Shown here in pieces: positions 1 through 8,724 of a DNA stretch of 20,636 nucleotides. The notes beneath the pieces are model-generated. The model was given only the letters and a program-made list of their open reading frames with translations, did not search any database and was not told the origin of the DNA. The first letter of the stretch is position 1; each line of letters opens with the position of its first letter. This DNA is from Pleurotus djamor (taxonomy: Eukaryota; Basidiomycota; Agaricomycetes; Agaricales; Pleurotaceae): assembly GCA_029747585.1 (NCBI GenBank), contig JAPEVF010000795.1, positions 1-20,636 of the forward strand. Direction: 5' to 3'. A program made the position numbers and the translations under genes.

Positions 1-541
1 AGCGGAGCCATCACGACGAGTTACTTGGTGATGAGAAGGCACAGACTGGTCCTCGTGCACGCGGAAGTTGACAACACGGCCGAATGGTGATGAGGAGCAC
101 TACTCCGGAAATTTAATGCATGGGTTTTGGACAGCAAACCGTCTACTCACAGACTCCGGGAGTCGAACATATTTGTCAACAGGTCCATGGCCACCATCGA
201 AGAAATGGTTGCAGCCAGCACCTTCTGCATCGTCGGACTTGCAAACCAAACGAATCTCTTGTTCAAGAGCATTCGGGTCACAGTCAAGGACGACCCAGCC
301 CGCGGCGGGGGTGATGTCAGCAATGGCATACGGCGACTTGGCGAACTGTCGGTGATGAAGTGAGCACTATGTTGAGGGACATCTCAACACCACTTACAAG
401 CTTGACCGTTCCCGATTGAGCCTTGTGGTCAGGGAGATCGTAAGCACACTCTCCGTTGAAGCATGGCTTGTCCCAGCTATTGTGGCCAATGCCTGCAACC
501 AGAGTGGCGGCCAAGATAGCCAAACCAAAGGCTGACTTCAT
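1..541 (-). CDS. small secreted six-cysteine protein, 3' end beyond window
   Basis: Partial gene, 146 residues visible, read from 541 down to the window edge. Exons are 541-398, 345-151 and 99-1; introns are 52 nt (GTAAGT..ACAG) and 51 nt (GTGAGT..GTAG), both in phase 0, and the frame stays open to base 1. Residues 1 to about 19 (MKSAFGLAILAATLVAGIG) form a typical signal peptide, so the product should be secreted. Six cysteines are visible in the rest (residues 27, 32, 70, 83, 93 and 114), enough for three disulfides. I recall similar small secreted proteins from agaricomycetes with a 'DITPAAGW..LDCDP' segment followed by 'LPESC'; no biochemical role is known to me. The last visible residues are basic and Ser/His-rich, and the stop codon is not in the window. 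Gene and secretion call are strong; function is unknown. Confidence 0.85.
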
Positions 542-675
542 CCTCTATAAGGTGCAGACGGAATGTTCAATGGTACATGTATATGAAGGGAGCAATTACT
601 CACAGACTAGGTTCGACTAGGAAGTGAATCGATTCCTCAGAAACGATGTGATAAGACGCATTTGTTGAATGAGTC

Positions 676-683
676 TATATATA
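676..683 (-). promoter_or_regulatory. candidate TATA box of the secreted-protein gene
   Basis: A TATATATA run lies about 140 nt upstream of the ATG at 541 on the minus strand. It is the only good TATA-like element in this upstream region. It would imply a 5' leader of roughly 100 nt. Sequence match only. Confidence 0.4.
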
Positions 684-1517
684 CGTGGTGAGTGAACCCG
701 CTCGGGTGGTTCCAGCGAAGTTCGACATTCCAACTGTCACTCGAGGACCAGCGAGCAAAGAAAGCTCCGCCATCCCTCGAGACTATAGCGTTGAGCAGTC
801 CCACTATTAGGCTCGATAGGCTTATTTTCTGACTAGGTAAGATATAGAGGCTTACTTAGAAGATGGTTTACGCACTAGTCGATTCCAGTCGCCTCGGCAA
901 TGGCGTGCTAGTTCGATGTCCGACAATCGGAATCATAACTTGAAGCACCGGGTTGAGGTATTTCAGGCTTGCGAAGGTACAACGTCCAATGCTCATTGAA
1001 CTTCCAAATCTTGGAGTGAAACTCGGAAGGAAGCTACTGCGAAGACGATGTCTGGTTTGATGCCACTGCTGCATATTCAAGCCAGATTCAAGCACAGGGA
1101 TGCGACGAGCCTCGCTGTACACGAGAAGATTTTGCGTGGTAAGGCACTTTGCTCGAATTTTTTTTGAGATCCATCTTCGGGGATCCAAGGGTCGTATGTG
1201 TGGTCGACTCGTTCATGATTCGACGTCCGACGATCCATGCCAGAGGTTCGTGGTTATCACTCCTAGTCAGCCACGTCTTTGAGAGTCAACCAACGGTCGG
1301 TCACCGGTTTTGAATGTGGAAAGTGACATGCATGATGAAAAGTTTGGCAGCAACTGGCTGACGGCGCGAATATTTCCGTTTCGAGAAAGTTAGGGAATAG
1401 GGGCAAGCCCTGATTAGAACGACTCAACTTGTACTGAGTACGGGGTCAAGCGAAATTTCCATCTATACGGTGTTACAAGAAGCGGAAAAGACATTATATA
1501 CATGGTAATCGTAGTAG
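684..1517. other. intergenic, no supported gene
   Basis: This stretch separates the secreted-protein gene from the 3' end of the first dehydrogenase. A minus-strand ORF at 1188-868 encodes 106 residues, but it has no recognisable motif. I could not attach exons to it by splice signals, and another minus-strand frame over the same DNA is also partly open. It may be a decayed gene, but nothing supports calling one. Confidence 0.5.
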
Positions 1518-2832
1518 CTATGCAGACGTCACGAAGCATTGCTCGGCAGCGAGCCGGACCTTGGGGTCTGCTTCAGATAAAACAGTCACCGTTTCTCTCT
1601 GTCAAAATGTCAGCCCAAATTCGATTGATTCCCGGGAGATGACACCNACCCAGACTCTTTCCATGAAAGCTTGACCCTCCTCGCTCATGACGAAGCAACT
1701 AGGTGTCACAATCTTCATGGCCGACACATACGCACCTCTCATAACGTCTTCATTTTCTTGATTTGCCACCGAGGCCCAGATAAGTTGACGGGCACCCTCT
1801 TCAGCTGTGCGAGCAAGTAGCCGTTCCCAAAAGCCCACAAAGGCAGCTCGCGTGCCCGACAAACCTCGGCGAAGTTCTGAGTAACAGAATCCAGGATCGA
1901 CGACATTGACAATGACAGATTGGCCTGAAGTCGGTAAAGCCCGGGTCAGAGCAATAGCTGACAGCAAGTTCAACACTAAAAGGTGGTTGAGTATTACGAG
2001 AAACCAGATAAATCGTCGATTTACGCTTGGACACGGCATATTCATTAGGTTCATCACTGTAAGATGTCTTAGACACGGGTAAGGTCCAGAGAATGGATAT
2101 GGGCGTACTATGGAACACAATTTTCCTCACTCGACATGGCTCTGAGGATCGATGAAGCTTTGGAAATCTTGTCGGGTAGTTTAGCTTGTTGGTGAAGACC
2201 GCTTGAGACGATGACGACTCGTGGGGATACGGAGCTTTGAGCAGCCGTCCTCGTCATGATGGGGAGGAGGCGGAGGATCAGCAAACAGTGACCAAGGTAG
2301 TTCACTTGGAGACTAGGGTATAGTGCGTCAACTTCAAGACGATGAGTTGAAGCAATGGTAAAAACACATACGAAGTTTCCCATCCATCTTCTGTGACGCC
2401 ATACTGGAAGACATGGACAGCCGCGTTAGCCACGAGGATATCTAGACGATCGACTTCTTGTTCGAATTTCTCAGCGAAGGCCTTGACGGAGGCGAAGCTA
2501 TTGAGGTCGATCAGCCACATTTCGCCACCCGTATACCCGGTCGACTCTTTCAGCTCTAGATGATATGGCAGCTATGTATTGAGCGAGGGAACTAATATAC
2601 AGACGTAAGTGAGCTTACTTTCGAGGGCAGCGGCACCTCTTTCCTCATTGCGACAGCCAAGGATAATCTTGGCGGGGTTCATCGCAGCAAAGTGTTTGAC
2701 CGTCTCGAAGCCTATCCCCGTATTCGCGCCGATAACCACGACGACCTTTCCAGAAAGGCTGACCGTCGTGACAGGTTGTACCGCATGGACTTGATCCATT
2801 AATTGCGTGTAGAAGGAGCGTTTCTGAGCCAT
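1518..2832 (-). CDS. short-chain dehydrogenase/reductase (SDR), copy 1
   Basis: Six exons on the minus strand: 2832-2619, 2555-2372, 2312-2109, 2056-2025, 1975-1650 and 1598-1518, giving 346 residues. Introns are 63, 59, 52, 49 and 51 nt and all phases agree. The product is a classical NAD(P)-dependent SDR of the retinol-dehydrogenase/WW-domain-oxidoreductase-like type abundant in fungi; its substrate cannot be read from sequence. Visible motifs are the nucleotide-binding GANTGIG (35-41), NAA (115-117), the catalytic serine in VVIVSSG (169-170) and catalytic YAVSK (207-211). The C-terminus (VLSEADPKV) is typical of the group. Oddity: the residue before the glycine motif is Ile34 rather than the usual Thr (copy 2 has TGANTGIG), which a single C-to-T change would explain. 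The N at 1647 falls at +3 of the last intron's donor (GTNGGT); reading through instead would give an unconventional C-terminus and a stop at 1604-1602. It is a tandem paralog of the gene at 3370-4688. Confidence 0.9.
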
Positions 2833-2876
2833 TGTTAGGAAGCGTGTAGAGAATCCCCATCATATCAAAACTGAGG

Positions 2877-2882
2877 TTTATA
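2877..2882 (-). promoter_or_regulatory. TATA box of SDR copy 1
   Basis: TATAAA on the minus strand, 44-50 nt upstream of the ATG at 2832. This fits a core promoter with a leader of about 15-20 nt. Match to consensus and position are the only evidence. Confidence 0.5.
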
Positions 2883-3369
2883 TTCGAAAATCCCAATGAT
2901 TACTTGTTATGTCAGGATTATGATGCCGGGTGTCCTCGTCATGTCTTCGGCGGACTATTCGTCCTGCGGCTGCGCGTCATGGGAAGTTCTGTGCAAGTGC
3001 TGTAAGTCATCCGTCGGAAGGTTTTTTCAGAATAGACACAACATAGTTGCAGGATGTAAGAACGCAAATGAACCAAGTAATATTATAAGGAGTCCCACAT
3101 GCACTTGGCTGGGGCGCTAGCGTGTAAGCCTAACAATGGCCTTGTATCGTAGACCGCAGAAGTGACGGAGTCTCTGAAATCCCAACGCGGCGATGAAACC
3201 TCATTATGAGGTTGGGAAAGACAAGGGACGACCAGCCAGTATTTTTCTAAAACGCCCTTTAATTTTCGGGGCGGCGAAAATTACAGATATCAAGGTATGA
3301 GGTGCAGAAAAATACTACCGGTACAGAGTGGAACAATGGTCACGAAAGCCAACGCGTAGGATTATCATA
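2883..3369. other. spacer between the two SDR genes
   Basis: Upstream region of SDR copy 1 and downstream region of SDR copy 2. The short plus-strand ORF at 2896-3120 has no family signature and no paralog elsewhere in the window. No repeat or RNA gene was recognised here. Confidence 0.5.
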
Positions 3370-4688
3370 TCAACCAGAGAGATAGCGTTCGATGATGGGT
3401 TTGACTTTAGGGTCAACGTCCGAGAAGGTCTTAACGCAGTCTTCCTACACCAAACTCATTCATCAGAATTACACCTGTCACACATTGCGGACCCAGTGAC
3501 TTACCCAAAGAACCTCCCTGAACTTCCTCCCGTCTTCACTCACGACAAACGCTCCGGGTTCATGCTTGATCATCGACGAAAAGTACGCGCCATGCATACT
3601 CTCCTCTTTCTCTTGATTCCCCAATGCCGCGTACAGGTATTGCCGTGACCCTTCTTCCGACGTTCGTCCAAATAGTTTCTCTAAGATCCAGAACACAACG
3701 ACCTGTGGTCCCGTAAACTCGCGACGAAGTTCTGAGACGCAGAACCCAGGGCAAACAGCGTTGACTGTGATTTTCGGTGTATCCGGAAGGTGATCTTTGA
3801 ACGACAGCATGTGAAGCACGTTCAACACTGTTCACGGAGGGCATCAGCATCAAAGATAATGCATGAGAGATAAGACGAGTTTACGCTTAGTCAGAGGGTA
3901 CACAACCATCCCATCACTAGAAAGCCTTGGTGAGCCGACGTGGAGACATGTAGGTAGGGAAAAGGATGCTTACTAAGGGGTGTTGAGCTCCTTGTCGGAC
4001 ATGACGCGAAGCGGGGAGGTGCTGGAGAGGGCAGGTGCGGGAACCTTTCCTTCCTGATGCAGACCACTCGTGACGAATACTATCCGTGGGGTAGTCGTAC
4101 TCTCACGGGCGCCTTGATCATACTTGGAAGTAACCGCACCGACAATAACCAATGAGACATGAAGTTAGCCTGAATACTACGGAGCCAAGATCGTCAATGA
4201 GGATGAACTGGACACGTAAAGGAGTTGAACTTACCCAGCTTCGTACCCATCTTCCGACTCTCTGTAGCTTGCCGTACCCATTGCTGCGTTTGTCACGAGG
4301 TAATCCAAAGTGCCGACCTCCTTGTCAAACCGATCGGCGAATGCTTTCACCGACTCGAAGCTCAGTAGATCCAGTGTCCACAATTCGGCACACTCGAATT
4401 TCGTCGCCTCCTTTAGCCCTATACACCATGCAACTCCATAAATAACTACAGGTCAAAGGGTATCGGGGAAGACATACGTTGTAAAGCCGCCTCTCCTTTC
4501 TCTTTATTGCGACACGCAAGAATCAACTTGGCCGGGTTCATCGTTGCGAAGTGTTTCGCCGCCTCGAATCCAATCCCCGTGTTGGCTCCAGTGACGATGA
4601 CCACTTTCCCGGTGAGATCTCGATTCTGTACCGGCGGCACTCGCCAGATGTATTCAGTCCACATTGAAAGAGCAGAACGTTGTCCCAT
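3370..4688 (-). pseudogene. short-chain dehydrogenase/reductase, copy 2, frameshifted
   Basis: Minus-strand paralog of the gene at 1518-2832 with the same six-exon layout: 4688-4478, 4418-4235, 4176-3974, 3916-3885, 3827-3505 and 3444-3370; introns 59, 58, 57, 57 and 60 nt. Exons 2 (184 nt) and 4 (32 nt) have exactly the same length as in copy 1. TGANTGIG (33-40), VTNAA, the serine in VFVTSG and the catalytic YPLTK are all kept, and the C-terminus (TFSDVDPKVKP) is normal. Exon 3 is 203 nt against 204 in copy 1. After LLPSM the frame must slip by one base, within about 4100-4123, before RIVFVTSGLH reads on. Staying in the first frame reaches a stop (TAG) a few codons later. The enzyme would have been about 341 residues. 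Because every catalytic residue and splice site survives, this is either a very recent pseudogene or a sequencing error. Confidence 0.82.
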
Positions 4689-5157
4689 GGTGAATTAAAG
4701 GGTAAGTATGAGCGTATGTCGGGGCGAAAGTGTAAGTCCACAGCCATGGCGAAACTCATTATGTAGCAACATCCGAGGAGAGGGGCCGAAGGTGTTCGTC
4801 ATCCAGCAGAGGAGCTTGATAAGCGATTCCGGCCATTGGTGCTTACTCATTCTCACGACGATATCTCTTGGCGAAGACAGCTCGGATTCGTGGATAGTCG
4901 AGAGTAGTACTAGGAGCGGTGCCTGTGACTACGAGGAAGCCACAGGTGCATGACCTTCCAGGTTGAAGGGGGACGTGTTGACGAAGCAAGGGGCTCTGAT
5001 TGACGTAAGTTTATACACAAGTGTGTGCGCACAGGTCTGAAGCAAAGTACCCGAGAAGTTCGAACACATAGGTGCTTCAACTTGTGGCAGCGTGCTCTAC
5101 CCTAAGCGCCAAGGCCCCAATCAACTGCGACACCCTTAATCGTGACTGAGAGATGGA
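4689..5157. other. spacer holding a tRNA-like element
   Basis: Upstream of SDR copy 2 and downstream of the first helical-bundle gene. Apart from the tRNA-like stretch at 5055-5118, described separately, I see no gene here. The plus-strand ORF at 4708-4953 has no features of a real protein. Confidence 0.5.
5055..5118 (-). other. tRNA-like / possible SINE head with pol III box matches
   Basis: On the minus strand the segment starts GGGGCC. It contains an A-box-like TGGCGCTTAGGG (5111-5100) running into GGTAGAGC, which is the usual D-arm ending of tRNAs. A B-box-like GTTCGAACTTC follows about 35 nt later (5065-5055). It does not fold as a working tRNA: the D-stem has a mismatch, the T-stem does not pair, there is no clean anticodon stem, and the 3' acceptor strand is missing. 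It could be a decayed tRNA or the head of a tRNA-derived SINE; a chance resemblance cannot be excluded. Confidence 0.4.
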
Positions 5158-6403
5158 TCACGTAGAGGGAGCCACTGATGGTACCGAGGACGTTTTGCGC
5201 CTTCGTCCTCTTGGAGAACCTATAAACGAAGGATGAGCGCAATACGTTGAACACGGAGCAATGCTCAGAGGTACAAACGGCCTACCTGAGGTTTTAACGG
5301 TGCTATTATAAGAGTTGTTGATATTTATCACGGAGCTGTTCGTGTTTTCAATTTTATCTCCTGAGATGATAGTGATTGATGCTGCTGATCCGAGGATACC
5401 TTCGAAGCCACTGAGCGGTGACTGTGGACTTTGAGGGGCCTCTGGCGGAGATTGTTGATTGGTAGGGGATACAGGTGTGGGAGATGGATTGACATCGACA
5501 GGTTCCTGTTTCAATGGTAGAGAGTTTTGCGACAATGCAGGTGAATCTGTTTGAGGCGACATTACAGTTGAGATGGGAGATGAGACGGGAGACTCCACCA
5601 ATGAGAGGCTCTGGAACGACTCTAATCTACGAAGTATTTGAAGGGCTTCTTGTTGGTATTCCATTGCGCTCCCTTGACGACTGAGCACGTCTTGCTGAGT
5701 CTGAAGGAGAACGTCTTGTTTTGCTCGAACTTCTTCGACCAAAGCCGCATTCGAGATCGCGGCACGCACCTAGTTGAGTTGAGGACCGAGCTACAGGTCT
5801 AGCCATATGTCGCACATACCCCGAACAAGTCGATAGCGTAATCAAGCCTCTTCCTCCAGTCTTGGATCTTCTGCTCGTCGCCTCGGAAAAGCACAATACG
5901 CTTGGGCATAGACTGCGCCATTTTCTTCTTTGTATACTGATCAATTTCTTGGAGCACTCTAACACTGGAATTAGCAAATCCAACAGCTTTGCAGATATGC
6001 TCACCTACTCAGAGAGCTTCTGAAGATTTGAGGTCATCCCAGCATCCAACGATAAGCCTGCGGTCTTATACTCCAATTTCTCTGCCAAAACAGCGACCAG
6101 TTTGGCTGCGTCTTCAGCCAGCTGTATCCACGCATCACGATTCCCCCTTACAGTCTGACAAACGGAATGTCAGTTACAGCTCTACGCAAATTAAATGACC
6201 TATGAGTTCGTTACCTGGACAGTGTTCAAGAACCCCAGCGCCAACCGAGCTGCATCGCCTAGGAATGGTACTGCGCAGAAGGCACTAACGTCGTTCAAAG
6301 TAGTCAATAAGGCTTCCGAGACATCAAGGACAGCATCAAAGGAGCCGCTTCGACCTGCACTGGTGTCATCTTGCGGCGGCGGCTCGTCCCCCGTGTTGCT
6401 CAT
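5158..6403 (-). CDS. helical-bundle (MLKL/HeLo-like) protein with C-terminal beta/Asn motif, copy A
   Basis: Five exons on the minus strand: 6403-6215, 6154-6009, 5958-5820, 5769-5286 and 5219-5158, giving 339 residues; introns 60, 50, 50 and 66 nt. Residues about 21-160 are helical (AVPFLGDAARLALGFLNTVQ, RGNRDAW, then a DEQKIQDWRKRLDYAIDLFG helix). This matches my recollection of a large agaricomycete family with an MLKL N-terminal-domain-like bundle, often found ahead of kinase or NTPase domains, none of which is present here. Residues 159-208 (KQDVLLQTQQDVLSRQG.., QQEALQILRRL) look like a coiled coil or brace helix. Residues 209-278 are a P/S/Q-rich linker. Residues 279-318 hold a conserved block (TIISGDKIE, then ININNSYNST). 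The tail is basic (PRGRRRK). The last intron has a length divisible by three and no in-frame stop, so retention would give 361 residues. There is no signal peptide. Tandem paralog of 6993-8291. Function unproven; a membrane-directed or immune/cell-death role is inference. Confidence 0.82.
5290..5409 (-). other. conserved C-terminal motif of copy A
   Basis: Codons for residues 279-318 of the protein at 5158-6403. The pattern shared with copy B is G-[FY]-E, four variable residues, A-S-[IV]-T-I-I-S-G-[DN]-K-I-E-[NT]-T, then V-x-I-x-N-S-[FY]-N-[NS]-[ST]. Alternating hydrophobic/polar residues and many Asn suggest two short beta strands. It follows a linker that is not conserved. Confidence 0.6.
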
Positions 6404-6992
6404 CCAGGTTGAAACTTGAAACTCTGCGAAACTGAGGCGTTGGGACGGGAAGAAATGAGCTGTGGGCGCCTTACTCGCAAGCTGGCCATATAAAGGAAGG
6501 AAGATCAGACACCCGAGTTTAAGTAAAAAGGTAGAAATAAGAGACTGACTACTTGTTGACTCCTGCGGACTGGCGGCTGTCTCACATTCTCTCCGAAAGA
6601 CCGTCCCAGTCGGATGTCCGGCCCGTCAAACCTTCACACACGGCCCATTTTCTCGGCTTAGGTGTCTTGCCTCCAACTACATATGTATAAAAACCCCTCC
6701 GAGGCTACGAACTTCCACGGGTTGAATCCAATGAGATGCCAATTCGAACCTTGTTCTATAGTATCTGTTTTTGTTTTATCGATGTGTGCATCCTCTGTTA
6801 CGGGACTATTTAGTGACCTTTCGACAGCCTCAGGTAATCAGAATAATGTTTCCAGCTTCAAAGACTCAATTCTTGATCAGAAGAACATCTTAATGGTCAT
6901 TTGGCCAACCCCAAAAGGCGCCATCTTGAAAATTGTAAGCTAAAAAAANGAGTAAAGGTGGTGGGAATAAAGTTGCGTACACAGAATCCCAA
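6404..6992. other. spacer between copies A and B
   Basis: Promoter side of copy A and 3' side of copy B. The plus-strand ORF at 6662-6943 has no recognisable feature. A TATAAAAA stretch near 6687-6695 on the plus strand has no gene after it. An unresolved base (N) lies at 6949 at the end of an A-run, so the assembly is uncertain there. Confidence 0.5.
6487..6492 (-). promoter_or_regulatory. TATA-like element of copy A
   Basis: TATATG within TTTATATGG on the minus strand, about 85 nt upstream of the ATG at 6403. A GGCGCCCACA stretch (6470-6461) follows about 17 nt downstream. The other paralog also has a TATA element followed by GCGCCCA. Confidence 0.4.
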
Positions 6993-8291
6993 TCAATTTG
7001 GACCCAAGTCAGGTTCTCGCGGCTTACTTCGATATCGAGCCGAACTCCTCTGACCTCTGAAAACGCCTGATAAAGAATTAATGAAGCATAAGGTCAGGAC
7101 AATAGGAAAAGATTCAACAGTCTCACCATAAGACTTTATCCGTGGTTGAGCGGAGCTATTATGTAGGCCGCCAGAGTTCTGGCTGTGACTTCTGATTGAG
7201 TTGTTGAACGAATTGCTGATATGCACTTCGTTGTGGGTCGTAGTCTCGATTTTATTACCAGAGATGATGGTGACAGACGCCGCTGGCTGGGGCATGCTTT
7301 CGTAACCTGTGAGACGCCAAGGGAGGGCTTCTGGAGGGGATGCAGATACCGGAGGTGGTGCAGTAGCAGGGCCGTCCGCAGGGCCTTGCCTCAATGACTG
7401 AAACTCTAGTAGAGACGGCTGAACCACTGGGGCGGCTGAGGATGAGACCAGTGAATTACTCTGCCGTGACGCCAATCTACGGAGAATTTGGAGAGCCTCT
7501 TGCTGGGATTCAATGACGTTTCCTTGACTACTGAGTAGATCCTGTTGGCCCTGAAGGAGGACGTCTTGCTTGACCCCAACGTCCGCCAGCAAGGCCGCAT
7601 TCGTGATTGCAGCACGCACCTAGATGTCATGAGCACCATATCAGAGTAGCGCAAGCATCAAAGTCGACATACCCCAAAAGCGTCGATGGAATGATTGAGC
7701 TTCCCAATCCACTCATTGGCCTTCTGCTCATCATCTCTAGATAGCAGGACACGCCAGAGCGAGGACTGCGAGTTCCTCTTCGTGCTGTACGCATCGATTT
7801 CCTTGAGCACCCTGGAATGGCCCGAGACGTCAATAACCCATCAGATGTGGGGATACTAACTAGTTGACCTACCCGTGAAGCTCTTCTAGATACGAGGTCA
7901 TATGAGCATCCAGTGATGCGACTTCGATTGTTTCGGACTTCAACTCCTTGGCCAAAGCCACCACCAGCCCAGCCGCATTGTCAGCTAGCCCTGCCCACGC
8001 ATCACGATTACCCCTCATGGCCTGATGAAGCGGAACGTCAGCAGTTTATAACCGGCTCCATGTTCTCGGAGACGCAAGAGTGACCATTACCTGGACATTG
8101 TTCAGAAGACCCAGTGCCAGCTGAGCGGCATTGCTTAGAAGTGGGACTGCGCAGACAGTACCAACGTCGCTAGAAGTGGTCGACAAGATAACATTCGAGG
8201 GTTCAAGGCGGGCGTCGACGGAGTCGCTTCGACCTGGGAAGAGTTGCTGACGTGGGATACCGATACTTGTGCTAGCCTGAATGATGGACAT
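6993..8291 (-). CDS. helical-bundle (MLKL/HeLo-like) protein with C-terminal beta/Asn motif, copy B
   Basis: Five exons on the minus strand: 8291-8091, 8021-7873, 7811-7673, 7619-7127 and 7066-6993, giving 351 residues; introns 69, 61, 53 and 60 nt. Exon 3 is 139 nt in both copies. The helical N-terminus shares AVPLLSNAAQLALGLLNNVQ, RGNRDAW, VLKEIDAY and DEQKANEW with copy A. The segment RAAITNAALL..KQDVLLQGQQDLL..EALQILRRL is nearly identical to copy A's coiled coil. The linker (residues about 214-267) is A/P-rich and unlike copy A's. Residues 268-305 carry the conserved block (SVTIISGNKIE, then HISNSFNNS). The tail is again basic (RYRSKPREP). The last intron is also divisible by three without a stop; retention would insert about 20 mostly hydrophobic residues. 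I chose the ATG at 8291 over an in-frame ATG at 8390 because the product then begins like copy A and a TATA element lies between the two ATGs. Confidence 0.82.
7194..7307 (-). other. conserved C-terminal motif of copy B
   Basis: Codons for residues 268-305 of the protein at 6993-8291, the counterpart of the block at 5290-5409. TIISG and KIE are identical, and the NS-[FY]-N core is kept, although the preceding linkers cannot be aligned. Confidence 0.6.
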
Positions 8292-8353
8292 GATGAGAGT
8301 GTGGTGAGAGAAACCTGTAGAATTGGGCGCTTTAGAAAAAAAAAACGCACCCG

Positions 8354-8358
8354 TTATA
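8354..8358 (-). promoter_or_regulatory. TATA-like element of copy B
   Basis: TATAA inside CTATAACGG on the minus strand, 63 nt upstream of the ATG at 8291. It is followed 24 nt later by GCGCCCAATT (8330-8321). The arrangement resembles that of copy A and supports the start at 8291. Confidence 0.4.
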
Positions 8359-8641
8359 GAGCTCAAGAGGTGAGTCAAGAGAAAGGTCATAGCCTCAACG
8401 GATAATACTCTACATTAATGATTAAAAAAGAAATCAGTTCCTAGTGTAACGCAATATCTGATCGCAGGTCTGTGCGTAGGTTCTTGTGAATTATGTAGAA
8501 TGAGTCGCGAGGTGGGGAGCGAAACCACAAAGGATCAATCTCAGTAGTAAAAGACCAGTGCGGGGCCCAAGCGGGGCCACTGGCAGTCGTCATCCCGATT
8601 AGGAAGGTACTTCCAGGTACAAATCTTTGAATATTAGTCAG

Positions 8642-8686
8642 CCGCGAAGCGGTTATCGTGGCTCCGCCTCTCCGCCTCTCCGCCCC
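8642..8686. repeat. GC-rich hairpin plus 8-bp tandem repeat
   Basis: A perfect short hairpin, CCGC-GAA-GCGG (8642-8652), is followed by GGCTCCGCC and three tandem 8-mers: TCCGCCTC twice, then TCCGCCCC (8663-8686). A related string (GGCTCCGCCCTCTCCGCCTG) lies in GRS1 intron 2 at 10653-10672. This may be a trace of a small dispersed repeat. No protein is evident in the surrounding 8292-8724. Confidence 0.55.
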
Positions 8687-8724
8687 CGACACTCACGACA
8701 CTCGCGATCGGGGGACTACCAGAG

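Noticed and set aside
868..1188. 106-codon minus-strand ORF between the secreted protein and SDR copy 1
   Set aside because: No recognisable family and no consistent exons could be added; kept only as a possible decayed remnant.
6740..6760. GGTTCGAAT on the minus strand, resembling a tRNA T-loop
   Set aside because: The flanking bases do not form a T-stem and no A-box or acceptor stem is present.
8292..8390. Upstream in-frame ATG of copy B at 8390
   Set aside because: A TATA-like element lies downstream of it at 8358-8354, and copy A has no matching N-terminal extension.
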